Of a stretch of 64,000 nt of DNA, positions 1 to 9,492 are shown one piece after another; position 1 is the first letter of the stretch; each line of letters begins with the position of its first letter. The notes beneath the pieces were generated by a model. The model saw only the letters and a program-made list of their open reading frames with translations, had not been told where the DNA came from and made no database searches. Both the position numbers and the translations under genes were made by a program. The stretch covers positions 124,001 to 188,000 of the forward strand of contig CAVVIQ010000013.1 in NCBI GenBank assembly GCA_963748385.1. The letters run 5' to 3'. The DNA comes from Rhodoblastus sp963748385 (GTDB taxonomy: Bacteria; Pseudomonadota; Alphaproteobacteria; Rhizobiales; Beijerinckiaceae).

Positions 1-144
1 AAGCATAGAGCGGCGGCGGACGACGGGGAAGCTGAAAACGCGCCAAGCTTGTGGCGAAGCCTGCCAGACGGCAAAATGGCCGCCGCGGGCGTCGCGAGGA
101 TTCGATTCGCGGCCTTGTTCATACGCGCCGGAAGGGGCTCATTC

Positions 145-627
145 ATGCGCTGTCCCTATTGCGGCAGTCTCGACACCCAGGTGAAGGATTCGCGGCCGAC
201 CGACAACTCGTCCTCGATCCGCCGCCGCCGCGTCTGCCCCGATTGCGGCGGGCGCTTCACCACTTTCGAGCGCGTGCAGTTGCGCGAACTGACAGTGGTC
301 AAGAAATCCGGCCGGCGGGCGCCCTTCGACCGCGACAAGCTGGTCCGTTCGGTGCAGATCGCCTTGCGCAAGCGCCCGGTGGACCCGGAGCGCGTCGATC
401 GCATGATCAACGGCCTCGTTCGCCAGCTTGAAAATCAGGGCGAGGCGGAAATTCCCTCGGAAACCATCGGCGAACTGGTGATGCAGGGGCTTAAAACGCT
501 CGACGAAGTCGCCTATGTGCGTTTCGCTTCCGTCTACAGGAATTTCCGCGAGGCGCGCGATTTCGGCCCGCTGCTCGACGAATTCGCGGAAGAAGGAGCG
601 GCGCGGCGCAAGGGGGAGGACGCCTGA
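145..627 (+). CDS. nrdR: Transcriptional repressor NrdR
   Basis: This is the repressor of ribonucleotide reductase genes, which senses ATP/dATP through an ATP-cone and binds NrdR boxes. The 160-residue protein starts MRCPYCGS and carries the N-terminal zinc ribbon (CPYC near residue 3, CPDC near residue 31) followed by the ATP-cone (VVKKSGRRAPFDRDKL). Its length matches the family. The ATG at 145 was chosen because the zinc ribbon must lie at the very N-terminus; an upstream in-frame GTG or ATG would add an unrelated extension. The stop is followed after one base by the ribD start, so nrdR and ribD are probably co-transcribed, an arrangement common in alphaproteobacteria. Confidence 0.96.
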   Translation: MRCPYCGSLDTQVKDSRPTDNSSSIRRRRVCPDCGGRFTTFERVQLRELTVVKKSGRRAPFDRDKLVRSVQIALRKRPVDPERVDRMINGLVRQLENQGEAEIPSETIGELVMQGLKTLDEVAYVRFASVYRNFREARDFGPLLDEFAEEGAARRKGEDA

Positions 628-628
628 G

Positions 629-1732
629 GTGGTTTTTTCCGCCGAAGACGCGCGCTTTTTCCGCGCCGCCCTCGCGCTCGGCCGGCGCCATCTCGGCGCG
701 ACCGCGCCCAATCCGGCGGTCGGCGCGCTGGTCGTTCGCGACGGCGTCGTGGTCGGGCGCGGCGCGACGGCGCCCGGCGGGCGCCCGCACGCCGAGACCC
801 AGGCGCTGGCGCAGGCCGGCGAACGCGCGTGGGGCGCGACCCTTTATGTGACCTTGGAGCCCTGCGCCCATCACGGCAAGACTCCGCCCTGCGCCGAAGC
901 TGTGGTCGCGGCGGGGATCGCGCGGGTGGTCGGGGGACCGACCGATCCCGACGACCGCGTGGCGGGCGAAGGTTATTCGCTGCTGCGGCGGGAGGGGATC
1001 GAGGTCGAGGCCGACGTCCTGCCGGAAGAGGGCAGGCGGGCCCATCGCGGCCATATCCTGCGCGTCACCGAAGGCCGGCCGATGGTGACCCTGAAGATCG
1101 CCCAGACGGCGGACGGCTATGCGGCGGGCGGCCCGCACGATCCGCGCCTCGCCATCACTGGCCTGGCGGCCAATCTGCGCACCCATGTTTTACGCGCCAT
1201 GCACGACGCGATCATGGTCGGGATCGGCACGGCGCTCGGCGACGATCCGCTGATGACCGTGCGCCTGCCGGGCTGCGACCGCAAACCCTTGCGTGTGGTG
1301 CTCGACGCCCGGCTCGACCTTCCGTTGCGCTCGCGTCTCGTTGTCGGGGCGCGGGAGATTCCGACGCTGGCGTTCTGCGGCGCGGGCGCCGATCCGGCGC
1401 GGCGCGCGGCGCTGGAAGAGCAGGGCGTCGAAGTCGCAGAATGCGATATGTCCGATGGACGGATCGACCTGCGGGCCGCGCTGCGCGCGCTTGCCGCGCG
1501 CGGACTGACGAGAATCTTTTCCGAGGGCGGACCGCGCGTCGGCTCCGAATTGATCGCGCAGGGCCTTGCCGACGAGACGATCCTGTTCACGGCGCCCAAA
1601 CCCCTCGGGCGAGAGGGCGTCGAGGCGCTTTCCGCGCGCGCGAGAGAGATTCTCGCCGACGAGGCCCTCTATCGCATCGTGGCGCAGGGCCAGCTCGGCG
1701 CCGACCGCTTCACCCATCATGAGAGGATCTGA
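629..1732 (+). CDS. ribD: Bifunctional riboflavin biosynthesis deaminase/reductase RibD
   Basis: RibD performs the deamination and reduction steps that turn the GTP-cyclohydrolase II product into 5-amino-6-ribitylamino-pyrimidinedione phosphate. The N-terminal cytidine-deaminase-like domain shows the zinc motif HAETQAL and the PCAHHGKTPPC loop. The C-terminal reductase domain starts near MVTLKIAQTADGY. A GTG start at 629 (MVFSAEDARFF) is preferred: GGGGAGGA lies 10 bases upstream and it begins just after the nrdR stop. The protein is about 367 residues, normal for RibD. The stop directly abuts the ribE ATG. Confidence 0.95.
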   Translation: MVFSAEDARFFRAALALGRRHLGATAPNPAVGALVVRDGVVVGRGATAPGGRPHAETQALAQAGERAWGATLYVTLEPCAHHGKTPPCAEAVVAAGIARVVGGPTDPDDRVAGEGYSLLRREGIEVEADVLPEEGRRAHRGHILRVTEGRPMVTLKIAQTADGYAAGGPHDPRLAITGLAANLRTHVLRAMHDAIMVGIGTALGDDPLMTVRLPGCDRKPLRVVLDARLDLPLRSRLVVGAREIPTLAFCGAGADPARRAALEEQGVEVAECDMSDGRIDLRAALRALAARGLTRIFSEGGPRVGSELIAQGLADETILFTAPKPLGREGVEALSARAREILADEALYRIVAQGQLGADRFTHHERI

Positions 1733-2353
1733 ATGTTCACCGGCCTGATCAGCGATGTCGGAAAGCTCGTTTCGGTGACGCCGCGCGGCGGCCTCAAGCG
1801 TCTGAAGATCGCTTCGCATTATCCGCATGAGAGCCTGGAGCTCGGCGCCTCGGTGGCTCATGACGGGGTCTGCATGACGCTGGTCGCCTTCGGCCCGCGC
1901 GCCGACGAGGAGGGTTTTGTCAGCTGGCACGAGGTGGACGCCGCCGCCGAGACCCTGGCCGTGACCACGGCGGGCGCCTGGCCGCAGGGCGAGCGGATCA
2001 ATCTGGAGCGGGCGCTCCGGCTGGGCGACGAGCTTGGCGGCCATATGGTGTCCGGCCATGTCGATGGCGTCGCGACTCTTTTGTCGCGGCGCGATTTTGA
2101 CGGCATGGCCCATTTCGAGATCGAGGCCCCTAAAAATCTGGCGAAATTCGTCGCGGAAAAAGGCTCGGTGGCGCTGAACGGGACCTCGCTGACGGTGAAC
2201 AAGGTCGAGAACAACGTTTTCACCATCCTTCTCATCCCGCACACGCTCGAAGTGACGAATTGGGGCGGGCGCAAGCCGGGCGACCGGCTCAATATCGAAG
2301 TGGACACCATGGCGCGCTATGCCGCGCGGCTGGTCGAAGCGGCGGGGGAGTGA
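1733..2353 (+). CDS. ribE: Riboflavin synthase alpha subunit
   Basis: The enzyme dismutates two 6,7-dimethyl-8-ribityllumazines into riboflavin. The protein starts with the diagnostic MFTGLISDVG. It has two lumazine-binding barrel repeats, the second beginning near HMVSGHVDGVA, and contains the family element NGTSLTVN. At 206 residues it has the usual length. The ATG follows the ribD stop with no gap, so translation is probably coupled. The ribBA and ribH genes that often follow in alphaproteobacteria are absent here; a different two-gene unit lies downstream. Confidence 0.96.
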   Translation: MFTGLISDVGKLVSVTPRGGLKRLKIASHYPHESLELGASVAHDGVCMTLVAFGPRADEEGFVSWHEVDAAAETLAVTTAGAWPQGERINLERALRLGDELGGHMVSGHVDGVATLLSRRDFDGMAHFEIEAPKNLAKFVAEKGSVALNGTSLTVNKVENNVFTILLIPHTLEVTNWGGRKPGDRLNIEVDTMARYAARLVEAAGE

Positions 2354-2428
2354 CGCGGGTTCAGCAAAATCGCGCACGCCGCGCTTCTCGCGGCGCGCCC
2401 CGAAAATGTTGTCTCGTGTGCTTGCGCC

Positions 2429-2470
2429 CTCCAGTCACGGGTGACAGTAATTGTCATACAGCGACTGGAG
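2429..2470 (+). promoter_or_regulatory. Nested inverted repeat upstream of the ThDP-enzyme gene
   Basis: An outer perfect 8-bp inverted repeat (CTCCAGTC at 2429-2436, GACTGGAG at 2463-2470) encloses an inner repeat TGACA-N5-TGTCA (2442-2456). It lies in the roughly 200-bp gap between ribE and the next gene, about 90 bases before that gene's ATG. The inner repeat has the size and symmetry of a dimeric-regulator operator, while the outer arms could form an RNA stem. Function is inferred from symmetry only. Confidence 0.4.
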
Positions 2471-2560
2471 CCGCATGCTGAAGCGCCCGGAGGCGCCTCC
2501 CCATTTTCGCTCCCGACGCAGCTGGCGAGAACCGTCGGTGAACCGGGCGGGAGGGTTGTG

Positions 2561-4313
2561 ATGAAACGGACCGGCGCGGAACTCGTGCGCTATGCGCTGG
2601 AGCGGATCGGCGCCCGCTTCACCTTCGGCATTCCCGGCGTCCACACCACTGAAATTTACGATCAGCTGTCGAGCTCGCCTTCCGTTCGTCCGATCCGCGT
2701 GACAAGCGAATGTGGCGGCGCGTTCATGGCCGACGCGGTGAGCCGCACGAACGACTTTCCCGGCGTCCTGCTGATCGTGCCGGCCGCGGGAACCGCCATG
2801 GCGTATCCGGGCATCGGCGAGGCCTTCCTCGATGGAATTCCCTTGCTGGTGATCTCGGGCGGCATTCGCAACGATCTGCCGTTTCGCTATCAACTGCACG
2901 AGATCGACCAGATGGAAATGGTCCGCGCCGTGACCAAGGGGCGGTGGCGTGTCGAGAACTCACGCCGATATCGTCCCGACGATCTTCGAAGCCTGGCGAC
3001 TTGCGACCCACGGCGAACCGGGGCCGGTTTTTGTCGAAGTGCCGACGAACATCCAGCTCTTTCCGGGCGACGCAGGAGAATTGCCGGACTTCACGCCGGC
3101 GTCCGCTCCGGCCTTGCCCGCCTCCGCCGATATCGAGGCGGCCCGTGAGCTGCTGGAATCGGCGGCGCGTCCTGGCCTGTTCCTTGGCTGGGGCGCTCGC
3201 GACGCAACCGCGCTCGCGATCGAACTCGCCGAGCTTCTGGAGGCGCCGGTCGCGACCACCTTGCAGGGGCTCAGCGTCTTTCCCGCGACGCACGCCCTGC
3301 ACGCCGGCATGGGCATTGGGCCCGCAGCCGTCCCGGCGGCGACCAACGCCTTCGCCGACTGCGACGTTCTTCTTGCGGTCGGCACGAGGTTTGCGGAGAT
3401 CGCGACCGGCAGCTTCGGCTTGAAACAGACCTGGAAACTCATTCACGCGGACATAAATCCGCAGGTCTTCAACGCGAACTATCCGGCCGCAGTGACGCTG
3501 GAAGGCGACGCCCGCGAAATTCTGGCGGCGCTGCTGGGGCGGCTTCGCCAGCAGGGCGTCCAGGGCCGCAACGCGGCGGGCTTGCGCGAGCGCATCGCCG
3601 CGGACAAGCAGGCCTATCTGGAAGAATGGCTGAGCCACGATGGGAGGGGCCGCGTAAATCCAGCGCGCTTCTTTCAGGCGTTGCGCCGCCGGCTTGCGGA
3701 TGACGCTTATCTGGTCGCCGACGACGGGAACCATACCTTCCTGGTCGCCGAGCTTTTTCAGGCGACGCGCAGCCGGCATGTGCTGTCGCCGTCGGACTTC
3801 AATTGCATGGGTTACTGCGTACCGGCGGCGATCGGCGTGAAATTCGCCCATCCGCAACAGGAAGTGGTGGGCATTGTCGGCGATGGCGCCTTCCTGATGA
3901 CGGGAACGGAAATCCTGACCGCGGTCGAGCATCGGCTCGGCGTCGTCTATTATGTCTTCAACGATGGCGAACTCTCGCAGATTTCACAGGCGCAAAAGCT
4001 GCCATACAACCGCAAGGCCTGCACGGTGCTGCCGGAATTGCAGATCAGCGGCCTCGCCCAGGCGGTCGGCGCGGCCTATCTGCGGATGGCGGACGACGGA
4101 TCGATCGACAGCGTGATGGAAGAAGCCCACGCCATAAGCCTTACAGGCCGGCCGGCGATCGTTGACGTTCGCATCGACTATTCCAAGCCGACGCGTTTCA
4201 CCAGGGGCATTATCAAGACGAATTTGGAGCGCATGAGTTTGAGCGACAAGGCTCGGACGATCGGCCGCGCGGTATGGCGCCATGTTGTTCCGCCGGCTGG
4301 AGGAAACGATTGA
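2561..4313 (+). CDS. Acetolactate-synthase-like ThDP-dependent enzyme (one frameshift)
   Basis: This is a thiamine-diphosphate enzyme of the acetolactate synthase / benzoylformate decarboxylase superfamily. The N-terminal PYR domain has the catalytic-Glu context VTSECGGAFMADA. The central domain and the C-terminal PP domain follow, with the ThDP/metal motif starting GDGAFLMTG and ending in the Asn-Asp pair FND. The frame breaks once near 2957: the first part ends KGRWRVEN and the second continues HADIVPTIFEAWR in the next frame. Removing one A of GAGAACTCAC restores a continuous protein of about 583 residues. The ATG at 2561 has GGGAGGG upstream. The stop overlaps the next gene's ATG (TGATG), so the two genes form an operon. 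The substrate is unknown; it is too divergent to call IlvB. Confidence 0.85.
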
Positions 4314-5335
4314 TGAGCGCCCCGAAGATCCTGTTCGTCGGCGCGGGCGCGATTGGCGCGTCGGTCGCCGCCTGGATGGCCGCCGGCGGCGCCAATGTGA
4401 CGGTCATGGACGTCGGCGAGATCGCCGCGGCGCTGCGTCAGTCCGGCGTGACCACTTATGAGACTGGAGATCCCGAGCGAACGCGCCAAACCGTGAAAGT
4501 CGGCGTGACCGAGCGGCTGAGCGCATGCCGCGACGCCGAGATTGTCGTCCTGGCGGTCAAGAATTACGACCTCGACGACGTCGCCCGGCAAGTCCGGGAG
4601 GAATTGGGCGACCGGCCGATCGTCGTGTCCATGGCCAACGGCTGCGACAACCAGCAGATCCTGCCAAAATATTTTTCTCGCGTGATCTATTGCGTGGTCG
4701 GCTACAACGCCTGGCGGGAGAAGCCTGTCGTGGTGGGCTACCAGAAGAAGGGACCGTTGCTGATCGGCGCGCTGGACGACAAGCTCGGAGCGGAGTTGCA
4801 GCTCGTTCGGGACGTCCTGGCGCGAGGCTGCCCAACCGAGATCGTGGACCGGTTTCAGGACGCCGCGCATACCAAAATCGTGTTGAATCTGACCAATGCG
4901 CTCGATGCATTGGTGGGACGCGGCTACCGGCCGATTTCCAGTTTCGCCGTCTATCAGCGTCTGCTTTCACAGACATTGTGGGAGGGCGTGCAAGTCGTGC
5001 GCGCGGCCGGCTTTCGCGAACATCGAATCGCCGGATTGCCGTCCTTCGCGCTGCTGCGTCTTACCGCGCTCATGCCGGGCTGGCTGACGCGGCCCCTGTT
5101 CCGCCGCAAGCTGCGAGCGATGGTGATGGCGAGCATGGCGCAGGACGTGGCGCTTCGCGGGGCCCGTCAAACGGAGCTCGAATCGATCACCGGCTATGTC
5201 GTTCGGCTAGCCGCCCGGGTTGGCGTGGCGGTCCCCTATAACGAGGCGATCTACCGGCTGGCGAAAGAAAAGTTTCACCCCGGCTTCGAGCCGCTCAGTT
5301 GCGAAGAGGTGCTGGCCGCCGTCGCACGAAACTGA
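4313..5335 (+). CDS. Ketopantoate reductase (ApbA/PanE)-like oxidoreductase
   Basis: This is a 340-residue NAD(P)H-dependent 2-hydroxyacid-type dehydrogenase of the ketopantoate reductase fold. The N-terminal dinucleotide site is GAGAIGAS, directly after ILFV. The C-terminal helical domain holds the expected catalytic Lys in TKIVLNLTNALDAL. The start at 4313 overlaps the stop of the ThDP-enzyme gene (TGATG) and has GGAGGAAAC upstream. Translational coupling to a ThDP carboligase/decarboxylase suggests that it reduces that enzyme's keto or acyloin product rather than ketopantoate. That reassignment is inference; plain PanE activity is the alternative. Confidence 0.85.
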   Translation: MSAPKILFVGAGAIGASVAAWMAAGGANVTVMDVGEIAAALRQSGVTTYETGDPERTRQTVKVGVTERLSACRDAEIVVLAVKNYDLDDVARQVREELGDRPIVVSMANGCDNQQILPKYFSRVIYCVVGYNAWREKPVVVGYQKKGPLLIGALDDKLGAELQLVRDVLARGCPTEIVDRFQDAAHTKIVLNLTNALDALVGRGYRPISSFAVYQRLLSQTLWEGVQVVRAAGFREHRIAGLPSFALLRLTALMPGWLTRPLFRRKLRAMVMASMAQDVALRGARQTELESITGYVVRLAARVGVAVPYNEAIYRLAKEKFHPGFEPLSCEEVLAAVARN

Positions 5336-5425
5336 TCGGCTGCGCCCGCCGCGCAAGAGGCGAACGCCCGGCAGGGGCCGTCGACGATGGCGCGGGACCC
5401 GCAAAAGCGGGCTCTGTTTTTCGCC

Positions 5426-6855
5426 TCAAAGGATCGGCGCGAAAAGCCGGGCGATGGGCGCGGCGACGCGCAGGGCGAGCTTCTGGCCGGAAAGGGGGCG
5501 CTCCACCGCCGCCGCGGCGCCAAAATCCTTTTCCAGCATGGCGGCGACTTTTTCTGCAAACTCCTGATCGAAGACGAGCGCGCTGGCCTCGAAATTCAGG
5601 CGGCACGAGCGGCTGTCGAGATTATGGCTGCCGATCGCGGCGATCCGGTCGTCGATCAGCACGACCTTCTGGTGCATGAATCCGGGCCGGTAGCGATAAA
5701 ACCGCACGCCGGAGCCGCGCATCTCTTCGACAAAGGCGAAACCGGCCAGCCAGACCAGCCAATGATCGCGCTCTCCGGCGAGCATCACCCGCACGTCGAC
5801 GCCGCGCGCCGCCGCCACCCGCATCGCGTTCATCAGGCTGGGGTCGGGCGTGAAATAGGGCGAGCCGATCCAGAGTTCTTCTGCGCGCGCAGGTCAGGGC
5901 GTGGAGGAAATAGAGACAGCCGGTTTCCTGCGCGTCCGCCGGTCCCGAGGCGAGGACGAGCGCGGTGACGTCGTTCGGCGTCGCGTCGGGCCGCCAGTTC
6001 AGGTTCAGGCTTTCGCCGGTCGCCCAATGCCAGTCCTCGGCGAAATGGGCCTGGAGCTGCGCCACAGCCGGGCCGGTGAGGCGCACCATCGTATCGCGCC
6101 AGGGGCCCAGGCGGGGGTTGTGGCCCAGATATTCGTCGCCGAAATTGAACCCGCCGGTGAAGCCGGTTTCCCCATCGACGATCACGATCTTGCGGTGATC
6201 GCGGAAATTGAGCCGCATCGGCGCGAACAGCCGGCTCTTGTGGCGGGCGTGGAAATTGGCGATCGCGACGCCGCCCTCGCGCAGCCCCTCGACATAAGCG
6301 CGGCCGAGGCTATGGCTGCCGAACGGATCGTAGAGAACATGGACGCGCACGCCCTCGCGCGCCCTGGCGATGAGCCGCTGCCGGAGCATCACGGCCGGTC
6401 TGGTCGTCGCGCAATATATAGGTCTCGATCAGGATGTAATGGCGGGCGGCGGCGATGGCCGCGAAAATCGCGTCGAACGCGGCATGGTCGATCAGCAGTT
6501 CCGCCGCGTTTCCCGCGACCGCGCGCCGTTCGGCGAGGGATTCGAAGCCCGCCCGCACCGGATCGCCCTCGTCCTCCGCCGCCGGCTTGCGGTCGTCGAA
6601 CCCGCCCATTCCGGCGCGGCTTGAGATTTCCGAGGACCGGCGCGCCCGCACCATGTTGGGATAGCGGAAATCGCCGAAGACCAGATAGGCCGGAACGCCC
6701 AGCCAGGGCAGGACCATCAGGAAGAAGGTCCAGCCGACCGCGCCCTGCGGCGTGCGCGCCGAGCGGATCGCGCGAAAGGCGAAAAAAAACGCCGTGACCT
6801 GAAGGGCGAACAGCCCGGCGGACCATCCGGCGGCGGTGGGGAGATGAAAAGCCAT
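5426..6855 (-). CDS. cls: Cardiolipin synthase / phospholipase D family protein (two frameshifts)
   Basis: This is a membrane phospholipid synthase or PLD-like enzyme. The N-terminus (MAFHLPTAAGWSAG) holds two hydrophobic segments, then the cardiolipin-synthase-like WTFFLMVLPWLGVPAYL. Two HKD motifs are present: HRKIVIVD followed by GGFNFGDEYL, and HQKVVLID followed by GSHNLDSRS. The gene is split over three frames. One break is near 6393 (DDQTG joins VMLRQRL) and another near 5884 (HALTCAR joins EELWIGSPYFTPD). Each needs removal of one base, and no stop or substitution spoils the joined protein of about 475 residues. An indel in the assembly is therefore more likely than a true pseudogene. 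Confidence 0.82.
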
Positions 6856-7111
6856 CGACCACAGGCAACAGAATTTCGCGCGCCTCGGCAAGCGGCAAAA
6901 TCGCGCTTTCCGCCGCCGGCGATCCGGAACCTGCCAAAAAAAGGACCCGTTTCCGGGGGGAGGAAACGGGCCAAGTCCCTCTCCAACAACCGCGTCCCCA
7001 CGCTGGGACACGGCTGTCTGGGCAGGAGAGCCTAGGATATCGTAGGATCTTGTCCCTCACGTTCGGGGGCTTGCGGCCCGATTTCTTCGCGGGCTCTCGT
7101 TATTTGTTTTT

Positions 7112-7159
7112 GCGCATATTCTTTTCCGAAAACCGGAGCCACTTTTCGGGAATATGCGC
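7112..7159. repeat. REP-like palindromic element at the cbbO 3' end
   Basis: A long interrupted palindrome: GCGCATATTC (7112-7121) pairs with GAATATGCGC (7150-7159), and inner CCGAAAA (7126-7132) pairs with TTTTCGG (7143-7149) around a 10-base loop. From memory, its core resembles a short palindrome dispersed in many Rhizobiales genomes between convergent or tandem genes. Only one copy was recognised in this window. It touches the cbbO stop codon and could fold as a strong RNA hairpin at the end of the cbb transcript. Confidence 0.6.
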
Positions 7160-9481
7160 TAGCCCGTCAGTTCGGCGAAAAGCTGCGGCAGGCGTTCGGG
7201 CAGACGCTCGACCTTGTCGACGATGGCGAAACCCTTGGCGCCGAAAATGCGCTGGACATAATGATCGGCGCGCGGGTCGAGCGTCAGGCAGAAAGTGTGG
7301 ATTCCGCTCTGGCTCAATTCCTCCACCGCCTTTTTCGCGTCGCGGCGCAGGTAATTGGGATCGCGCTCGTCCACATCCGCCGGCTCGCCGTCGGTGACCA
7401 GCAGGATCAGCTTTTTCTTCTGCGGCTGGCGGCGCAATTTGGCGCCCGCATGGCGCAAGGCCGCGCCCATCCGCGTCGAAAATGCCGCCCTTCATCCCTG
7501 CAAGCCGCGTCTTGGCCGTGTCGTCGAACCGCGTCTCGAAGGGTTTCAAGGGGAAAATATTTCACGTCGCCGCGCCCGTCCGAGCAGAAGCCGTCCAGAG
7601 CGAAAGGATCGCCGATGTCGGACAGGACGCGCGAAAGCAAGGCCGAGGCGTCGCGGGTCAGGCCGAGAATGCTCTGCTCGCCCGTGGGCGCCGGATCGTT
7701 GGTGGATTCCGACAGGTCGAGCAGGATCAGCACCGCGAGATCGCGGGTTTTCAGGCGGTTGCGCATGGTGATGCGCGGGTCCGGGTCGCGCCCGAGCCGC
7801 AGGTCGATCAGATAATCTACCGCCGCGTTGATGTCGATCTCGTCGCCGTCCTCGAGCTTGCGCTCGCGCTGCACGCCTTGCGGCCTGAGCTTGTCCACGA
7901 TCTGGCGCAGGCGGCTGGCGACCGGCTTGTGGCGCGAGACGATGGCGTCGATGTCGTTCGCGATCGCCGGGCGGACTGCGATATTCGCGCAGGATCGCCC
8001 AATCTGGCCTGAAGGTTTGCGCCTGATAATCCCATTCGTGATAGGGGAACGGGGTCGGAGACCGGATCGGTCCCGTATTTCTCGTTGAACGTCGTGTCGT
8101 CGTCGTCATAGAGCGCGCCGTCGAGCGTCCAGACTTCCTGGGCGTCGTCGCCGGCGGTCTCGACCTCCACCTCGTTGACGAATTCCATCAGCGAGACGCG
8201 GCGGCGCGTCTGTTTCGGCATGTGGAGCAATTCGGCTTCGCGCGACCAGTCGAGTTCGGCGAAGGCCCAGATATAGCGGTTGTCGTCGCGATGGGGCAGG
8301 CGCAGGCGCCGCAATTGCCGCAGCGAGGGCAGGGCGCGGCGGTTGGCCAGCAGATGATAGAGCTCCAGCCCCAGGCCCCAGGCGAAATTCGCGTCTTCGC
8401 CTTTTTGCGCAAAAGTCTCGTGGAATCGGCGGGCGAAAGAATCGGCCTCGGCGTCGCCGGTCGACGCGTCCGGGTCGAGCAGGGCGAGGGCGAGGCGCTC
8501 CAGCAGCTTCTGCGAAGGATGTTCGGACGGGCCGCGTTCGATGGCGAGCGCCGGGCGCCACAGGCTTTTCAAGCCGGGCAGGTCGCGCAGCGCCAGAGCT
8601 TCGACGCGCGCGTCCTCGATGAAGCCGATCAGCGTCATCTGCGCCTGGGTCAGCTCCTGGGCGGAAATCGGCTCGCGCATATAGACGAGATGGGCGGCCA
8701 TATGGGCGGCGGCCGCGCGGAACAGGTCGAGGCCGGGCAGGCCCGGCTCGTCCTGCGCGGCGTCGGGCAGGCGCAGCGCGTAATCCTCGATGAAGGGCTG
8801 GAATTCGGCATATTCGGCGGAAGCCGGGCGCAGATAGAACTCGCGGCCCCACAGCGCGCGCAGAGTGGCGGTCAATTTCCGTTGGTGGTCGACGAACAGC
8901 GCCCCCTTGCGCTCCTTCTGCAGCACGGCGAGGCTGTCGGGCGTCTTCAGCGCGAAATATTGCGCTTGCGTCTTGAAATCGGTGCGATGGGCCTCGGCGC
9001 CGAAGAAGGCCCAGCGCCGCAAGCCGCCCAGCGACAGCTTGTGCAGAAGGTCGTCGAGCACGCCGAACATCGGGCGCAAGCCTCGTGGCGCCTTGGCGGA
9101 AAGCTGGTGCAGGAACTGGACATAAGCCGCGAAGAGATCGGCGTCGCCGAGCCGCCGCGCGGCGTTGGGCGCGGTCGAGAGGAACATGGCGATGACCTCG
9201 CCGGAGGTGACCGAGGCGAGCTTCATCGCGGCCAGCGCGCAATGCTTGACCTGGTCCTCGCCAATTTCGCGCGCCAGCGCCGGCATGGCTTCGAGAAAGG
9301 CCAGCACCGGGCCGGGGCCGCGGCCGAGTTCGGAAAGGCCGCGCGCGCCTTCGAGATAATTGCGCAGGCCGGCGGGGCTCAAGTTTCGCGCGGCCTCGTG
9401 CAGGACCGCGTCGAGGACCTCGGCGATTTGCGGCGAGACCTCGGCGAGGGACTGCCGAGTGGCGGCGAGTTCCGGGTCCAT
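7159..9481 (-). CDS. cbbO: RuBisCO activase subunit CbbO, VWA domain (several frameshifts)
   Basis: CbbO is the von Willebrand factor A adaptor of the CbbQ/CbbO RuBisCO activase, related to NorD. The first ~480 residues (MDPELAATRQSLAEV onward) are intact. The C-terminal VWA domain is recognisable from ILLDLSEST (MIDAS DxSxS), then RLAGMKGG, MGAALRHAG and LLVTDGEPADVDERD. The gene falls into five frame segments, with breaks near 8045, 7950-7975, 7548 and 7480. All shift the frame in the same direction, consistent with one extra base each. No in-frame nonsense is seen inside the segments. It lies 11 bases downstream of cbbQ, last in the operon. Assembly error is favoured over gene loss because CbbQ needs CbbO. 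Confidence 0.85.
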
Positions 9482-9492
9482 CGCCGCCTCCG

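Noticed and set aside
2438..2460. An FMN riboswitch near the riboflavin genes
   Set aside because: The structured element lies downstream of ribE, is too short, and has none of the expected multi-helix architecture.
7159..9481. Assignment of the VWA gene and its ATPase as norD/norQ
   Set aside because: They follow cbbLS directly and no nor structural genes are present, so cbbO/cbbQ fits better.
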